A stretch of DNA of 64,000 nt, from the NCBI RefSeq assembly GCF_026183695.1, contig NZ_JAPFRD010000009.1, forward strand, positions 265,453 to 329,452. The letters run 5' to 3'. Shown here in pieces: positions 18,345-28,974 of this stretch. A program made the translations under genes and the position numbers. The notes under the pieces are model-generated. The model searched no databases and was not told the origin of the DNA. It saw nothing but the letters and a program-made list of their open reading frames with translations. The first letter of the stretch is position 1. Each line of letters begins with the position of its first letter. Source of the DNA: Alteromonas aquimaris (GTDB taxonomy: Bacteria > Pseudomonadota > Gammaproteobacteria > Enterobacterales > Alteromonadaceae).

Positions 18345-18677
18345 TTATATTGTTTGTGAGACGGCTTGGAGGCCCCACAACTTTTCCAGGTTTTGCTTAG
18401 TGCGCTCAAGTTCCGCGATACCCTGAGACGTTACCTTAAAATAACGTTTTGCTTTACCACCCCGTTGTGCACTTGCTCCTGACTTTGTTGAAGTAAGAAG
18501 ACCTTTTTTCTCGAGACGCTCAGTGGTGGCGTAAAGTGCTCCAATGGCCACTTCTCTGCCAATGATGTCACGTAGTTGTTGGCGAACGGTGACACCATAG
18601 GCGTCATCCCCAAGACTTAGCACGGTCAACATCACGATATGTTCAAATTCCCCTAAAAAGGTTTGTTTATTTGCCAT
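18345..18677 (-). CDS. PadR family transcriptional regulator
   Basis: 110 residues, the short PadR class. The winged helix covers about residues 8-90 (GEFEHIVMLTVLSLGDDAYGVTVRQQL, then EVAIGALYATTERLEKKGLLTS and the wing GGKAKRYFKVTSQG). A short C-terminal helix for dimerisation follows. It heads a two-gene operon with the membrane protein behind it. A perfect 21-bp palindrome lies 20 bases upstream of the start and is the likely operator, so autoregulation is expected. Confidence 0.92.
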   Translation of the reverse strand: MANKQTFLGEFEHIVMLTVLSLGDDAYGVTVRQQLRDIIGREVAIGALYATTERLEKKGLLTSTKSGASAQRGGKAKRYFKVTSQGIAELERTKQNLEKLWGLQAVSQTI

Positions 18678-18697
18678 TTATCTTTTTCCCAATGAAT

Positions 18698-18718
18698 AAT
18701 ATCTACATAATAGATATT
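18698..18718. promoter_or_regulatory. Candidate PadR operator
   Basis: A perfect palindrome AATATCTA / TAGATATT around a CATAA centre, just upstream of the padR ATG. Position and symmetry suggest the autoregulatory site. No binding data; inferred. Confidence 0.6.
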
Positions 18719-19008
18719 TACGGAATGTACACAACATAAAAAACTATATAATAGTATCTCAAATAATAACTATTAAATAGTTTAAATTGATTGGCTGCTG
18801 TTCTGTCATTTTTCTCGACAAAAGTTGAGATCTCTAAGCTTTTAATGTGCGCTACAACTATTCGTTGATTTCTCCCCAAAATCATTGCACTGTACCAATA
18901 AGTTAATGATTTTGTTATCAATGACAGGTACATGTCAGGGGAATGTCGTAACAATGTCGAGCCTGAACAGTTACTGTTATACCTCTAGTTAACTACCCCA
19001 AAGTAAAC
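18719..19008. promoter_or_regulatory. AT-rich divergent control region with a second palindrome
   Basis: About 290 bases between padR and the XRE fusion gene. It holds AACTATT-A-AATAGTT at 18768-18782, a perfect odd palindrome, and several TATAAT-like hexamers. It must contain the promoter of the fusion gene and may be shared with padR. I see no supported ORF here. Confidence 0.45.
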
Positions 19009-20712
19009 ATGATGAAAAACGACATATTCGCAGAAAGATTGATTTATCAGAGAAAGTTGAAAGGCTATTCGCAGGAGAAACTGGCCGATTTAACCAACGT
19101 CACTGTTCGCACAATTCAGCGCGTAGAAAAGGGCGAAGTGCAACCGCAATTACGCACCGTAAAGTTACTCGCTGCTGCGCTGGAGATAGAGGTAGATGAT
19201 TTACTACAGCTCAATGACCCCAGACAGGAAAGTTTGCAAAAAAAGTGGTTGCTGTTGATGCACGCCTCCCCGTTTATTGGTTTTGTGCTGCCGTTGCTGA
19301 ACATCTTTCTGCCATTATTCTTATGGATCCATAAAAAGGACGACAATGTCATTTACGATAATCATGGCCGTGCAGTCATTAACTTCCAGATTTCCATGTC
19401 GCTCCTCTCCGTTTTAGCATTTATTGGATTAGTCACCATCGAAGGCTATGGGTTCTTTTTCTTTATCGCTGTCATTCCCTTTGTCATCCTGGTAATGCTG
19501 GCCAATGTGATATCCGTGTTGCATTCGCAAAAGTATTTTTACCCATTATCGGTTCCGTTTATAAGACAGAAGAGAAGTGCCACCTCATCAACCCTATTCC
19601 CGCTACTGCTAATGTCCACGCTTTCCATGTTGCTCCCCCCTACGTCAGAGGCAACAGAGCATCGCAAGACAACGTTTTCAACACAATTACAACAGTTTGA
19701 GTCGTTTTTACTGAATTATAAGAACAAGCATCACATCCCTGGCTTATCGGTGGCGATTAGCAAAGATGGCAACATGGTGTATCAGAAAGCTCACGGTGTG
19801 TCACATATCTCAGGGCAGGTTCCCGTCACCCCTGAGACCCCTTTTTGGATCGCGTCAGTCAGTAAGCTTTTTGTCGGCACGACTTTTTTATCCTTGGTAG
19901 ATAACGGTGAACTGAGCTTAGACGACCCTATCAGTGCCATGCCCGAATTTAAGCAATACTGCGAGTGGTTGGCTGGTTCCGGCATTGTATTTGGGAAAAA
20001 CCTGCAATGCGATCAGACGTTTAAGCTGAAGCATGCGTTAAACCACGTGGTAAATGGTAAAGTAGATTCTGCGTTTTCCTACAATTCAATTTTTTATTCT
20101 CGCTTGTCCCGCTTTTTAGAAGCAAAACGCGGCAATTCTATCGATGCGGCGAAAGGCCGACATAATGAGCTGGCACAGGCCATCACCGAAGCAATTTTAA
20201 TCCCAGCAAAGATGAACAATTCTATGGCAGGGTTGTGGGATCCAAATCGGCAGGACGTGTATTTCAGAAAAGCGCGTGGCTATGGCATCGAAGATAACCA
20301 GTATGTAATGCGACGTGAGCCTCAGCGGCACATGGCGGGTGGTGCAGGCGTTAGCGCCACAGCCAGCGACATAATCAAATTTGATATGGCGTTAGAGGCC
20401 GGAACAATTTTATCGGCTAACATCAAAGCGTTGACCGAACAACCTTATAGAACAGAAAATGGCACCACTATCCCTTATGCCTATGGCCGTTACATCCAGT
20501 ATGTGAATGATGAAAAAATTATCTGGCACGGTGGATGGGATGAAGAGGCAGGCTTCACTGCTGTTTATCTTAAGTTCCCACAAAGAAATTTGACGATAGT
20601 GGTACTCGCCAATAATGAAGGGCTGTGGTGGGGTAACCCTCTGGATAAGGCAGAAATCGAGAAATCGCCTGTCTTCCAAGCCGCTGCAAAGATATTTAAC
20701 GCTTCTGATTGA
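19009..20712 (+). CDS. XRE DNA-binding / membrane (DUF4870-like) / beta-lactamase-like serine hydrolase fusion
   Basis: 567 residues in one uninterrupted frame. Residues 7-65 form an XRE-type helix-turn-helix (SQEKLADLTNVTVRTIQRVE). Residues 80-172 have three or four hydrophobic segments including YDNHGRAVINFQ, a DUF4870-like motif, and another hydrophobic stretch lies at 195-211. Residues 225-560 form a class C beta-lactamase/D-aminopeptidase fold: SVSK (Ser283, Lys286), Tyr358 in FSYNSIFY where family members usually read YxN, and HGG at 507-509. The order puts the DNA-binding part in the cytoplasm and the hydrolase probably in the periplasm. A membrane-bound one-component sensor is an attractive inference. 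An enzyme with an accessory DNA-binding domain is the alternative. Confidence 0.85.
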   Translation: MMKNDIFAERLIYQRKLKGYSQEKLADLTNVTVRTIQRVEKGEVQPQLRTVKLLAAALEIEVDDLLQLNDPRQESLQKKWLLLMHASPFIGFVLPLLNIFLPLFLWIHKKDDNVIYDNHGRAVINFQISMSLLSVLAFIGLVTIEGYGFFFFIAVIPFVILVMLANVISVLHSQKYFYPLSVPFIRQKRSATSSTLFPLLLMSTLSMLLPPTSEATEHRKTTFSTQLQQFESFLLNYKNKHHIPGLSVAISKDGNMVYQKAHGVSHISGQVPVTPETPFWIASVSKLFVGTTFLSLVDNGELSLDDPISAMPEFKQYCEWLAGSGIVFGKNLQCDQTFKLKHALNHVVNGKVDSAFSYNSIFYSRLSRFLEAKRGNSIDAAKGRHNELAQAITEAILIPAKMNNSMAGLWDPNRQDVYFRKARGYGIEDNQYVMRREPQRHMAGGAGVSATASDIIKFDMALEAGTILSANIKALTEQPYRTENGTTIPYAYGRYIQYVNDEKIIWHGGWDEEAGFTAVYLKFPQRNLTIVVLANNEGLWWGNPLDKAEIEKSPVFQAAAKIFNASD

Positions 20713-20718
20713 TAACCG

Positions 20719-20759
20719 AAAATTAACGAGCCAGAGTCTCACTCTGGCTCGTTAATTTT
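20719..20759. terminator. Strong bidirectional terminator between the fusion gene and fadH
   Basis: A perfect 19-bp stem (20719-20737 with 20741-20759) and a CTC loop, with A and T runs at the ends. The two genes converge on it, and it abuts the fadH stop. Confidence 0.92.
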
Positions 20760-22820
<2,061 letters not shown>

Positions 22821-22885
22821 TCATATACGGTGGGTGAGAAAAAGGTCTGCACCACAACTGGACAGCGTCAAGATAAAGGGTTAAA

Positions 22886-22898
22886 TTGACACTGTCAA
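22886..22898. promoter_or_regulatory. Candidate TetR operator between fadH and tetR
   Basis: A palindrome TTGACA-C-TGTCAA in the 122-base divergent gap, 24 bases before the regulator start. A related half-site (GACAGCGTCAAG) lies about 25 bases away, towards fadH. It may control both genes; inferred from symmetry and position. Confidence 0.5.
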
Positions 22899-22921
22899 GA
22901 TTCATTTAAGGTGTTAGATTT

Positions 22922-23539
22922 ATGGCAGGTGCTTCGCAATACCATCATGGGGATCTCTACAGTACACTTATTGACGCAGCCAGCGCGCGTCTGGAAAAGT
23001 TCGGTATCGAAGGCTTATCATTGCGAAAACTGGCAGAAGACGTAGGCGTAAGCAGGACCGCTCCGTATCATCACTTTAAGGATAAAAATGCGTTGTTAAG
23101 CGCCATCGCGGCAAAAGGCTTTGAGCAGTGGCATCAGATAGCCGAGGAAATTTTTGCGAACGAAAGTTTACCCGTTGAACAGCGTTTTAAAGATTTCATC
23201 CATGCTTATATAGGTTTCGCCACCACGCATCCGCAAATATACGAACTGATGTTTGGACAGACCTTGTGGGGCGAAGGTAAAGCGACCGACTCCTTACGTG
23301 AAGTCGCCTATCCATGTTTTCAATATCAGGTCACCATGACACGATTATGGCAAGAAAAAGGATTACTCCCTTCAGATCAACACGCGTTAAGGATGGCACA
23401 AGTCACCTGGGGTACGCTGCACGGCATTGCCCGATTGATTATCGATGGAATTTATGCCGACGCGTCGCACATTGAAGAAATGTGCGACTGTGCGGCGGCG
23501 CTTTTTATGCAACACCACGCCACTTCCGCTACTGGTTAA
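22922..23539 (+). CDS. TetR/AcrR family regulator (WHG-type C-terminal domain)
   Basis: 205 residues. The N-terminal helix-turn-helix covers about 10-60 (SLRKLAEDVGVSRTAPYHHFKDKNALL). The C-terminal domain has the TWGTLHGIARLIIDG block typical of the TetR_C WHG group. It is divergent from fadH and probably regulates it, itself, or the convergent GMC oxidoreductase. An acyl-CoA or fatty acid ligand would fit the neighbourhood but is inference. Confidence 0.88.
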   Translation: MAGASQYHHGDLYSTLIDAASARLEKFGIEGLSLRKLAEDVGVSRTAPYHHFKDKNALLSAIAAKGFEQWHQIAEEIFANESLPVEQRFKDFIHAYIGFATTHPQIYELMFGQTLWGEGKATDSLREVAYPCFQYQVTMTRLWQEKGLLPSDQHALRMAQVTWGTLHGIARLIIDGIYADASHIEEMCDCAAALFMQHHATSATG

Positions 23540-23571
23540 AAGGTGGTGCATGCGCTGCCAGTATTCGCCGC

Positions 23572-25194
23572 TTAAGCAAAAGCGGCCTGTTCCGCTTTAA
23601 TCATATCGACCGCTTTTTCGGCTATCATGACCGTAGGGGCGTTGGTGTTACCACCCACCAGTGAGGGCATGACTGAGGCATCAACCACCCGCAAGCCTGC
23701 TACTCCACGCACTTTCAATTCTGGCGTGACTACCGCCATGGGATCATCTTCCCGACCCATTTTGCAGGTACCGACCGGGTGATAAATGGTTTCGGCTTTT
23801 TCGCGGATAAATGACAGAATCTCAGCGTCGGTTTGGACTGTTTCGCCAGGCAGCCATTCACTCCCCTTAAACTGTGCGAACGGCTCAGATTGAAGGATGT
23901 GACGCGCCAGTCGCACGGCTTCAATCATCACCTTTCTATCGTGTTCTTCAGCCAGATAATTAGGCTCTATCAACGGATGATCAGCGGGATGGTTGCTTTG
24001 TAAACCAATAAACCCTTTACTTTTCGGATACAGGCAACATACGTGCAAGCCAAATCCGTACCCAAACACAGAACGACGACCGTGATCGTTCAAAATTGCC
24101 GGCAAAAAGTGAAACTGGATGTCAGGCCCCTGCGTAGCCAGTGAAGAACGGGCAAACCCCCCTGCTTCGGCAATATTGGACGAAAATAGGCCTTTACGCG
24201 CGAACAGATATTGAAACATACCTTTGATGTAACGGGGTAAGGCAGAGGTGGCAACGGCGTAACCCTCATGGGCTTTGCAGCGAAATTGCACTATGGCGTC
24301 CAAATGGTCCTGCAGGTTCTGGCCGACGCCAGGCAAATCCGCTACCACATGAATTCCATGTTCCATCAGGGTTTCTTTTGGCCCCACTCCAGAAAGCATC
24401 AACAAATGGGGAGAGTTCACCGCGCCGCTGGATACCAGCACCTCACGGTTTGCCAGCAGGCGGCTGACACCGCTTTTAGAGCGAATTTGTACGCCCACAG
24501 CCCGGCCATGTTTGATAATAATTTTATCTGCCATGACATGGGTCATTATGGTCAAGTTAAGGCGCTTTTTAGCTTCTTGCAGATAGCCTTTAGCAGTGGA
24601 GCAACGCTGACCATTTTTCTGCGTCACGTGGTAATAGCCCAGGCCTTCCCGCTCATCACGATTGAAGTCATCTAATTTTGGTAATGAAACCGCATCTGCG
24701 GCAGCGACAAAAGCGTCGGAAAGCACACTGGTGTGGCGCAGTTTCTCGACACTTAACGGGCCGCCTACGCCATGAAATTCGTCACTGCCACCGAAATAGT
24801 TCTCGGCTCGCTTGAAGTAAGGCAAAACAGATTCAAAGTTCCAGCCTGTCGCACCCTCTTCCTCCCAGCGGTCATAATCCTGCATTTGTCCACGAATATA
24901 GCACATGGCATTAATGGAACTACTGCCACCTAACGTTTTACCTCGCGGCCAGAACATTTCACGTTCATTTAAATGCGCTTGCGGTTCAGTATGATACCCC
25001 CAACCAATCCCCTCAAAACGACTGAGTAACGATAAACCGAAAGGAATATGGATAAGCGGATTGGCATCTTTGCCCCCGGCTTCCAAAAGACATACTTTCA
25101 TGGCAGGGTTTTCGGATAATCTGGCGGCAAGAACCGCACCTGCCGAACCACCACCTACAATGATGTAATCAAATTGTTCAACAGATTCTTGCAT
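23572..25194 (-). CDS. GMC family FAD-dependent alcohol/choline dehydrogenase
   Basis: 540 residues. FAD motif IIVGGGSAGAVLAARLSE lies at 10-27, the GMC signature GKTLGGSSSINAM at about 85-97, and the active-site region has YHPVGTCKMG plus a C-terminal NTNAPTVMIAEKAVDMI. The family includes BetA and AlkJ. No betB or betI is adjacent, so a medium- or long-chain alcohol dehydrogenase is at least as likely as choline dehydrogenase, and that fits the lipid genes around it. The gap to the convergent tetR is 32 bases. Confidence 0.88.
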   Translation of the reverse strand: MQESVEQFDYIIVGGGSAGAVLAARLSENPAMKVCLLEAGGKDANPLIHIPFGLSLLSRFEGIGWGYHTEPQAHLNEREMFWPRGKTLGGSSSINAMCYIRGQMQDYDRWEEEGATGWNFESVLPYFKRAENYFGGSDEFHGVGGPLSVEKLRHTSVLSDAFVAAADAVSLPKLDDFNRDEREGLGYYHVTQKNGQRCSTAKGYLQEAKKRLNLTIMTHVMADKIIIKHGRAVGVQIRSKSGVSRLLANREVLVSSGAVNSPHLLMLSGVGPKETLMEHGIHVVADLPGVGQNLQDHLDAIVQFRCKAHEGYAVATSALPRYIKGMFQYLFARKGLFSSNIAEAGGFARSSLATQGPDIQFHFLPAILNDHGRRSVFGYGFGLHVCCLYPKSKGFIGLQSNHPADHPLIEPNYLAEEHDRKVMIEAVRLARHILQSEPFAQFKGSEWLPGETVQTDAEILSFIREKAETIYHPVGTCKMGREDDPMAVVTPELKVRGVAGLRVVDASVMPSLVGGNTNAPTVMIAEKAVDMIKAEQAAFA

Positions 25195-25327
25195 AGACTT
25201 TCTCGCTGACTAACTGCTCTTACCACTTTAGCAAATTTTACCCACTTCGAGGTAGCGAAAATATGAATGAACAGGTATTTTGTGTTAAATCGAAGGACCA
25301 GTAACAAAATGATCGTAACAGGACCGC

Positions 25328-26056
25328 ATGAAAGCGTTGAATTGGCAGGATAAGTTAAAAGTAATAGGCAGCGCTCTGCTAATTAAAATGGGTAAACTGC
25401 CGTACGATAGATTCACCGAGGAAGAACTTAACGATCTTCTACCTGAATACTTCCCTGTTAACATCCCACTGGCGCTGCCAGCGGTGAGCGCAAGCGTAGA
25501 GTTACTGGAAGGCAGACTAAAACTGGATGCGCAGCCTGGACGCATTACCTTACAGCTACTTGCTGGTATTCATATCACGGCCGTTGCCTCAACGCTTTAT
25601 CGAGCCCACCTGATGATCACAGTGAGCGGTAGGCCTGATTACAACCCTCAAACCCATGTACTGGGTTTAGTGCAAATTCGCGTTGACAGCATCAACCTGG
25701 TTAATGATGAATATGCGTTAATAATGGATGCACATCACTTAATGGATAAAATTTTGCCTCTGACTATCCCCAAATCTATGGGCCGCTTAGTCGGCAGTCC
25801 ACTGTTCGGCGCATTGAGTATGGTCACCGGCGGCACCAGCGACCTAGCCCGCAACTACTTTAGTATGTACCTGGAAGGCAGCAAACAGCGCATCCTTGAT
25901 TACCACCGCCCGCAAATTGAAACAGCGTTACTCGATAACTTGGCTAACTACCCAACAGAATATGTCATGCGTGAGGATCACTGGCGTGAATATGTGTTTC
26001 GCCGCTGGGGTAAGCGGGTAGCAGTTGAAGAAGGTGAATTGCGTTTTTTGTTTTAG
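25328..26056 (+). CDS. Hypothetical protein, YceB/DUF1439-like beta-sheet lipid-binding type suspected
   Basis: 242 residues with no clear signal peptide. The middle (EGRLKLDAQPGRITLQLLAGIHITAV, then LYRAHLMITVSGRPDYNPQTHVLGLVQIRVDSINLV) alternates hydrophobic residues like the strands of YceB or BPI/TULIP-type lipid-binding proteins. I do not recognise the family with confidence. The start ATG lies 14 bases after a weak GTAACA stretch rather than a clear ribosome site. It is divergent from the GMC gene. Confidence 0.6.
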   Translation: MKALNWQDKLKVIGSALLIKMGKLPYDRFTEEELNDLLPEYFPVNIPLALPAVSASVELLEGRLKLDAQPGRITLQLLAGIHITAVASTLYRAHLMITVSGRPDYNPQTHVLGLVQIRVDSINLVNDEYALIMDAHHLMDKILPLTIPKSMGRLVGSPLFGALSMVTGGTSDLARNYFSMYLEGSKQRILDYHRPQIETALLDNLANYPTEYVMREDHWREYVFRRWGKRVAVEEGELRFLF

Positions 26057-26346
26057 TTTGGTGTTGATGGCCAGTTTGATTGTTGCTTGGTTAGTTTTAG
26101 ATCGGCTTGCTGCCCATTGCATACCATCGCTATTCGCGAAGAGTTTTTCTCACGTCACTGCAACCCCGTAGTCAAGGAATACTACAGAATACTAGTCAGC
26201 GCTGGGCCCCCAGAAAAGTAGCATTAATAGCCTGTGTCAGAAAGATGGTTATAGCGCTGAATTCAATGCTAAGAGATGGGGTAATGTGGTAAGCGCTAAA
26301 GGCTGTAAATTAGCTATTGTTGCCATCGTCTTTTTTTGCGCAACTC
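26057..26346. other. Non-coding stretch before a toxin-antitoxin remnant
   Basis: About 290 bases without a supported gene. It contains no recognisable repeat or RNA and looks like decayed or spacer DNA. Confidence 0.4.
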
Positions 26347-26360
26347 GCTACACCTGTAGC
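26347..26360. promoter_or_regulatory. Candidate operator of the remnant toxin-antitoxin locus
   Basis: A perfect palindrome GCTACA-CC-TGTAGC, 41 bases upstream of the antitoxin ATG; a further GCTACA follows at 26366. Antitoxins of this type usually bind their own promoter. Confidence 0.45.
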
Positions 26361-26400
26361 GCCTTGCTACAATAAATCCATTCTTTAGAGGAGATATCTT

Positions 26401-26621
26401 ATGTCTAATGTAAGTGTAAGGCTAGACCATGATTTTGTAGAAAAAGCGTCTATTATGGAAAAGCGCTAAATCGCACAATGCCTAAACAAATAGAACGTTG
26501 GGCAAAAATTGGTGGAATGATGGAGGACAATCCAGGTTTGCCTTATGAATTTGTAAAACAAGCAATCATATCGAAGGCGGAAAAAGATACTGGGAAGTTG
26601 GAGCCGTACGAATTTGGCTAA
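26401..26621 (+). pseudogene. ParD-like antitoxin gene broken by a -1 frameshift
   Basis: It has a strong ribosome site (AGAGGAG) before ATG 26401. The first frame reads MSNVSVRLDHDFVEKASIME and stops at 26467. In the next frame, from about 26462, the rest of a ParD_like antitoxin continues: LNRTMPKQIERWAKIGGMM, then the acidic tail ending in LEPYEFG at 26619. One missing base around ATGGAAAAGCG explains the break. The intact product would be about 73 residues. Its stop is 1 base before the toxin remnant, the usual antitoxin-toxin layout. Confidence 0.75.
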
Positions 26622-26622
26622 A

Positions 26623-26745
26623 ATGACTAGTGTTTTACAGACAACGAGTTTCAAAAAGGCGGTAAAGAAAATGCATCAAAACCAGAAAAAGGATTTAGAT
26701 AAAGCTAAAAAAAACTTATCGATTGAATCGACCCTAATTTCCTAG
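26623..26745 (+). pseudogene. RelE/ParE-type toxin remnant (truncated)
   Basis: 40 codons: MTSVLQTTSFKKAVKKMHQN followed by QKKDLDKAKKNLSIESTLIS and a TAG. The start matches the N-terminus of YafQ/RelE-family toxins, which are normally about 90 residues. The A7 run at 26707-26713 is a likely frameshift site, and the catalytic C-terminal half is gone. The toxin should be inactive, consistent with its antitoxin also being broken. Confidence 0.7.
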
Positions 26746-26863
26746 AAGTCCATTAGACAGGTAAGCCGTCCGAGTCAAGTCAGCTTAACCTTTTAGCGCA
26801 GTTGTTGGCGTGGCAAAAATGAGGCAGCCGCTATCCGCTCAGAGTCGCCATCCTACTTCATTC

Positions 26864-28303
26864 CTACTCATCACTCACAATGGAAAGCGGCGTATCGTTG
26901 CTATGCTCGCCGATATCTTCGATACTAAGTGTCGGGTCATCCACGCTGGCTTCGAGCATTTCAAAGGCTTCAACGAAATAGTCAGCTAAGGGCTGCAATG
27001 ACTTGATGTTTTTATTGCAACAGACCATGCCTACATTGGCTTTGCCGGCATAGGTCATCAGGGTAATGTTAACCCCGCCGCCAGGTGTCATGGTAGAAAT
27101 TGGGTAGCATGCAAGTAGTTTACTGTCTTTTAAATAGCGTTGTTCCTGTGGGCCAGGTACATTTGATACCAACAGATTTGCGATTGGCTTTATCAGCGAC
27201 GATAAACGTAGCAATTCAAACACCAGCGCGATGGACTGAATAACGATGGTGTAAGCGCTGAACGAGCCAGGGTGGGCGTGTTGGGCGGCGAATTTGACAA
27301 TTCGATGATTAATTATGATCTGGCGTAAGCGTAAATAGGGATCTTGTTCACCGTGGGCCAGTTGCACCGGCACGATCGCAATTTTATTTCCCGACGTTTT
27401 GTCACCCGGTTTGCGCAGATTAATCGGCATATTGGTGTATAAGGCTTTTTTGAAAACATGGCCATTATCCTGCAATAGGCGATGCACGCCAATATCAAAG
27501 GCACATAACAACACTTCATTAGCCGTTGAGCGGGTGCGTTTTGCCACTGCCCTAACCCGTGCAAAATCTAATTCCATGGTAGCCACCGCCCTCCCCGGCT
27601 TGACCTGGCCGGTTAATACAGTCTTTGTACCCGTAAAGGGCACAGGCATGTAATGGCTATTAATGCGAATGATCTTTAAAAACAGGCGCACAAAGATGAT
27701 GATAAGATCCAGCGCAATATGGAAAAAGTTTTTGATACTTTCCACTACTCTGCGCCACAACTTAGGTCTTGGCCGACGTTTGCGCATTCGTTTGACCGCC
27801 CACACGGGTAAGAAACTTTCGTTTTTCGGCTGAGGTAAATAGCCTGCCTGAAACCAGCGAACCAAGGTAGCCCCATCGCCATACAGGTGATGTACCCGGG
27901 CATAAATAGCAAACAGATTACTTTTACCATCGTAAATAAAGTGGTATTGCCACAAGGGCTTATCTGAATCCAACCGCGACTCGTGGATACGTGCAACAAA
28001 ATTATCCAGCGCTACTTTATCGTCAATTGCCTCTACTTGATGCAATTGCACATGGTAGTCCATTTGCATTGACTTAACGGGTTGCAACCCCATGGGGTAT
28101 CCGAATATTGCCTTAACGCGGCAATTAAACGGAGGGCATGCGCGCGAAAATGCTTTAACGTCTTCGTAAAGCTGGCGGATATAACACGCTCCCTCCACCC
28201 CCTTAGGCATTTCCAGCAATTGCAAGCAAGCCACATGTTTTGGGTTGGCATCAGATTCGGTTAACCAAAATGATTTATCCAAAAATGAAAGCGACTTACC
28301 CAT
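26864..28303 (-). CDS. Wax ester synthase / diacylglycerol acyltransferase (WS/DGAT)
   Basis: 479 residues, the normal length of the bacterial bifunctional family (AtfA type). The catalytic HHxxxDG motif is present as HHLYGDG (138-144), and the C-terminal half has a family-typical NIRKPGDKTSGN-like block (INLRKPGDKTSGNKIAIVPV) and SNVPGPQ. It joins acyl-CoA to fatty alcohols or diacylglycerol to make wax esters or triacylglycerol at the inner membrane. GGAG precedes the ATG. It lies 11 bases after a TetR regulator, and phasin-like genes follow within 8 kb. Activity and product cannot be told from sequence. Confidence 0.92.
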   Translation of the reverse strand: MGKSLSFLDKSFWLTESDANPKHVACLQLLEMPKGVEGACYIRQLYEDVKAFSRACPPFNCRVKAIFGYPMGLQPVKSMQMDYHVQLHQVEAIDDKVALDNFVARIHESRLDSDKPLWQYHFIYDGKSNLFAIYARVHHLYGDGATLVRWFQAGYLPQPKNESFLPVWAVKRMRKRRPRPKLWRRVVESIKNFFHIALDLIIIFVRLFLKIIRINSHYMPVPFTGTKTVLTGQVKPGRAVATMELDFARVRAVAKRTRSTANEVLLCAFDIGVHRLLQDNGHVFKKALYTNMPINLRKPGDKTSGNKIAIVPVQLAHGEQDPYLRLRQIIINHRIVKFAAQHAHPGSFSAYTIVIQSIALVFELLRLSSLIKPIANLLVSNVPGPQEQRYLKDSKLLACYPISTMTPGGGVNITLMTYAGKANVGMVCCNKNIKSLQPLADYFVEAFEMLEASVDDPTLSIEDIGEHSNDTPLSIVSDE

Positions 28304-28314
28304 CCGGTTAACTC

Positions 28315-28974
28315 CTAACTTAAGTCGGGAAGATTAGAATTAAGGTGGCTCACACTATGCGACTGAATAGCGTTGAGAATATGTTTAATGGCTGATTCGG
28401 ACAGTTTTAAGCGGGGTAACAGGTTTACCATCATTAAAGAGAGTACGTGGTAAAGTCTTCCTTCCGTATTTTGTTGCATAAATGGCTTACTGCTTTGGCT
28501 CGCCTGTGTCATTAGCAACGTCAGCGATTCAACTAACAAAGGACGTTCATAGCTGGACAGCATTATTTCGTCTGTACTTTGTAACCTTTTAAAAATAGCA
28601 TCAAGTTGACCATCCAGCGCTTTTAGCAATAGCTTCTGCGGTGACTGTATGGAGGGATATTTTTCGACAAGGTCTGCTGGACTTCGATAGAGAAAGCGAA
28701 ATAAGTCGAGCTTCTCAATTAAAATATAGAAGTAATAAAACAGATCTTCGGCGTGAATATTTTCCACCAGCGAGCGATTAAGTGAGCTAAGAAGTTGCTT
28801 TTTATGTAATGCCATCAAAGCATCGATGATTACTTCTTTCCCTTTGTAATGGTAATAAAGATTACCAGGGCTGATATCCAGTTCCATCGCAATATCCACA
28901 CTGGTGACAGCGTTTTCTCCTTGCTCATTAAAGAGTTCCAGGGCGGTTAATATAATTCGTTCAGCGGTTTTCAT
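28315..28974 (-). CDS. TetR family transcriptional regulator
   Basis: 219 residues. The helix-turn-helix at about 8-52 reads VTSVDIAMELDISPGNLYYHYKGKEVIIDAL. The LYYHYKGKEVII type resembles TetR regulators that carry a TetR_C DUF/AcrR-like sensor for acyl compounds. The ATG starts directly after the stop of the DUF445 gene, and WS/DGAT follows after 11 bases. All three are therefore probably one operon, with the regulator controlling lipid storage; that last step is inference. Confidence 0.88.
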   Translation of the reverse strand: MKTAERIILTALELFNEQGENAVTSVDIAMELDISPGNLYYHYKGKEVIIDALMALHKKQLLSSLNRSLVENIHAEDLFYYFYILIEKLDLFRFLYRSPADLVEKYPSIQSPQKLLLKALDGQLDAIFKRLQSTDEIMLSSYERPLLVESLTLLMTQASQSSKPFMQQNTEGRLYHVLSLMMVNLLPRLKLSESAIKHILNAIQSHSVSHLNSNLPDLS

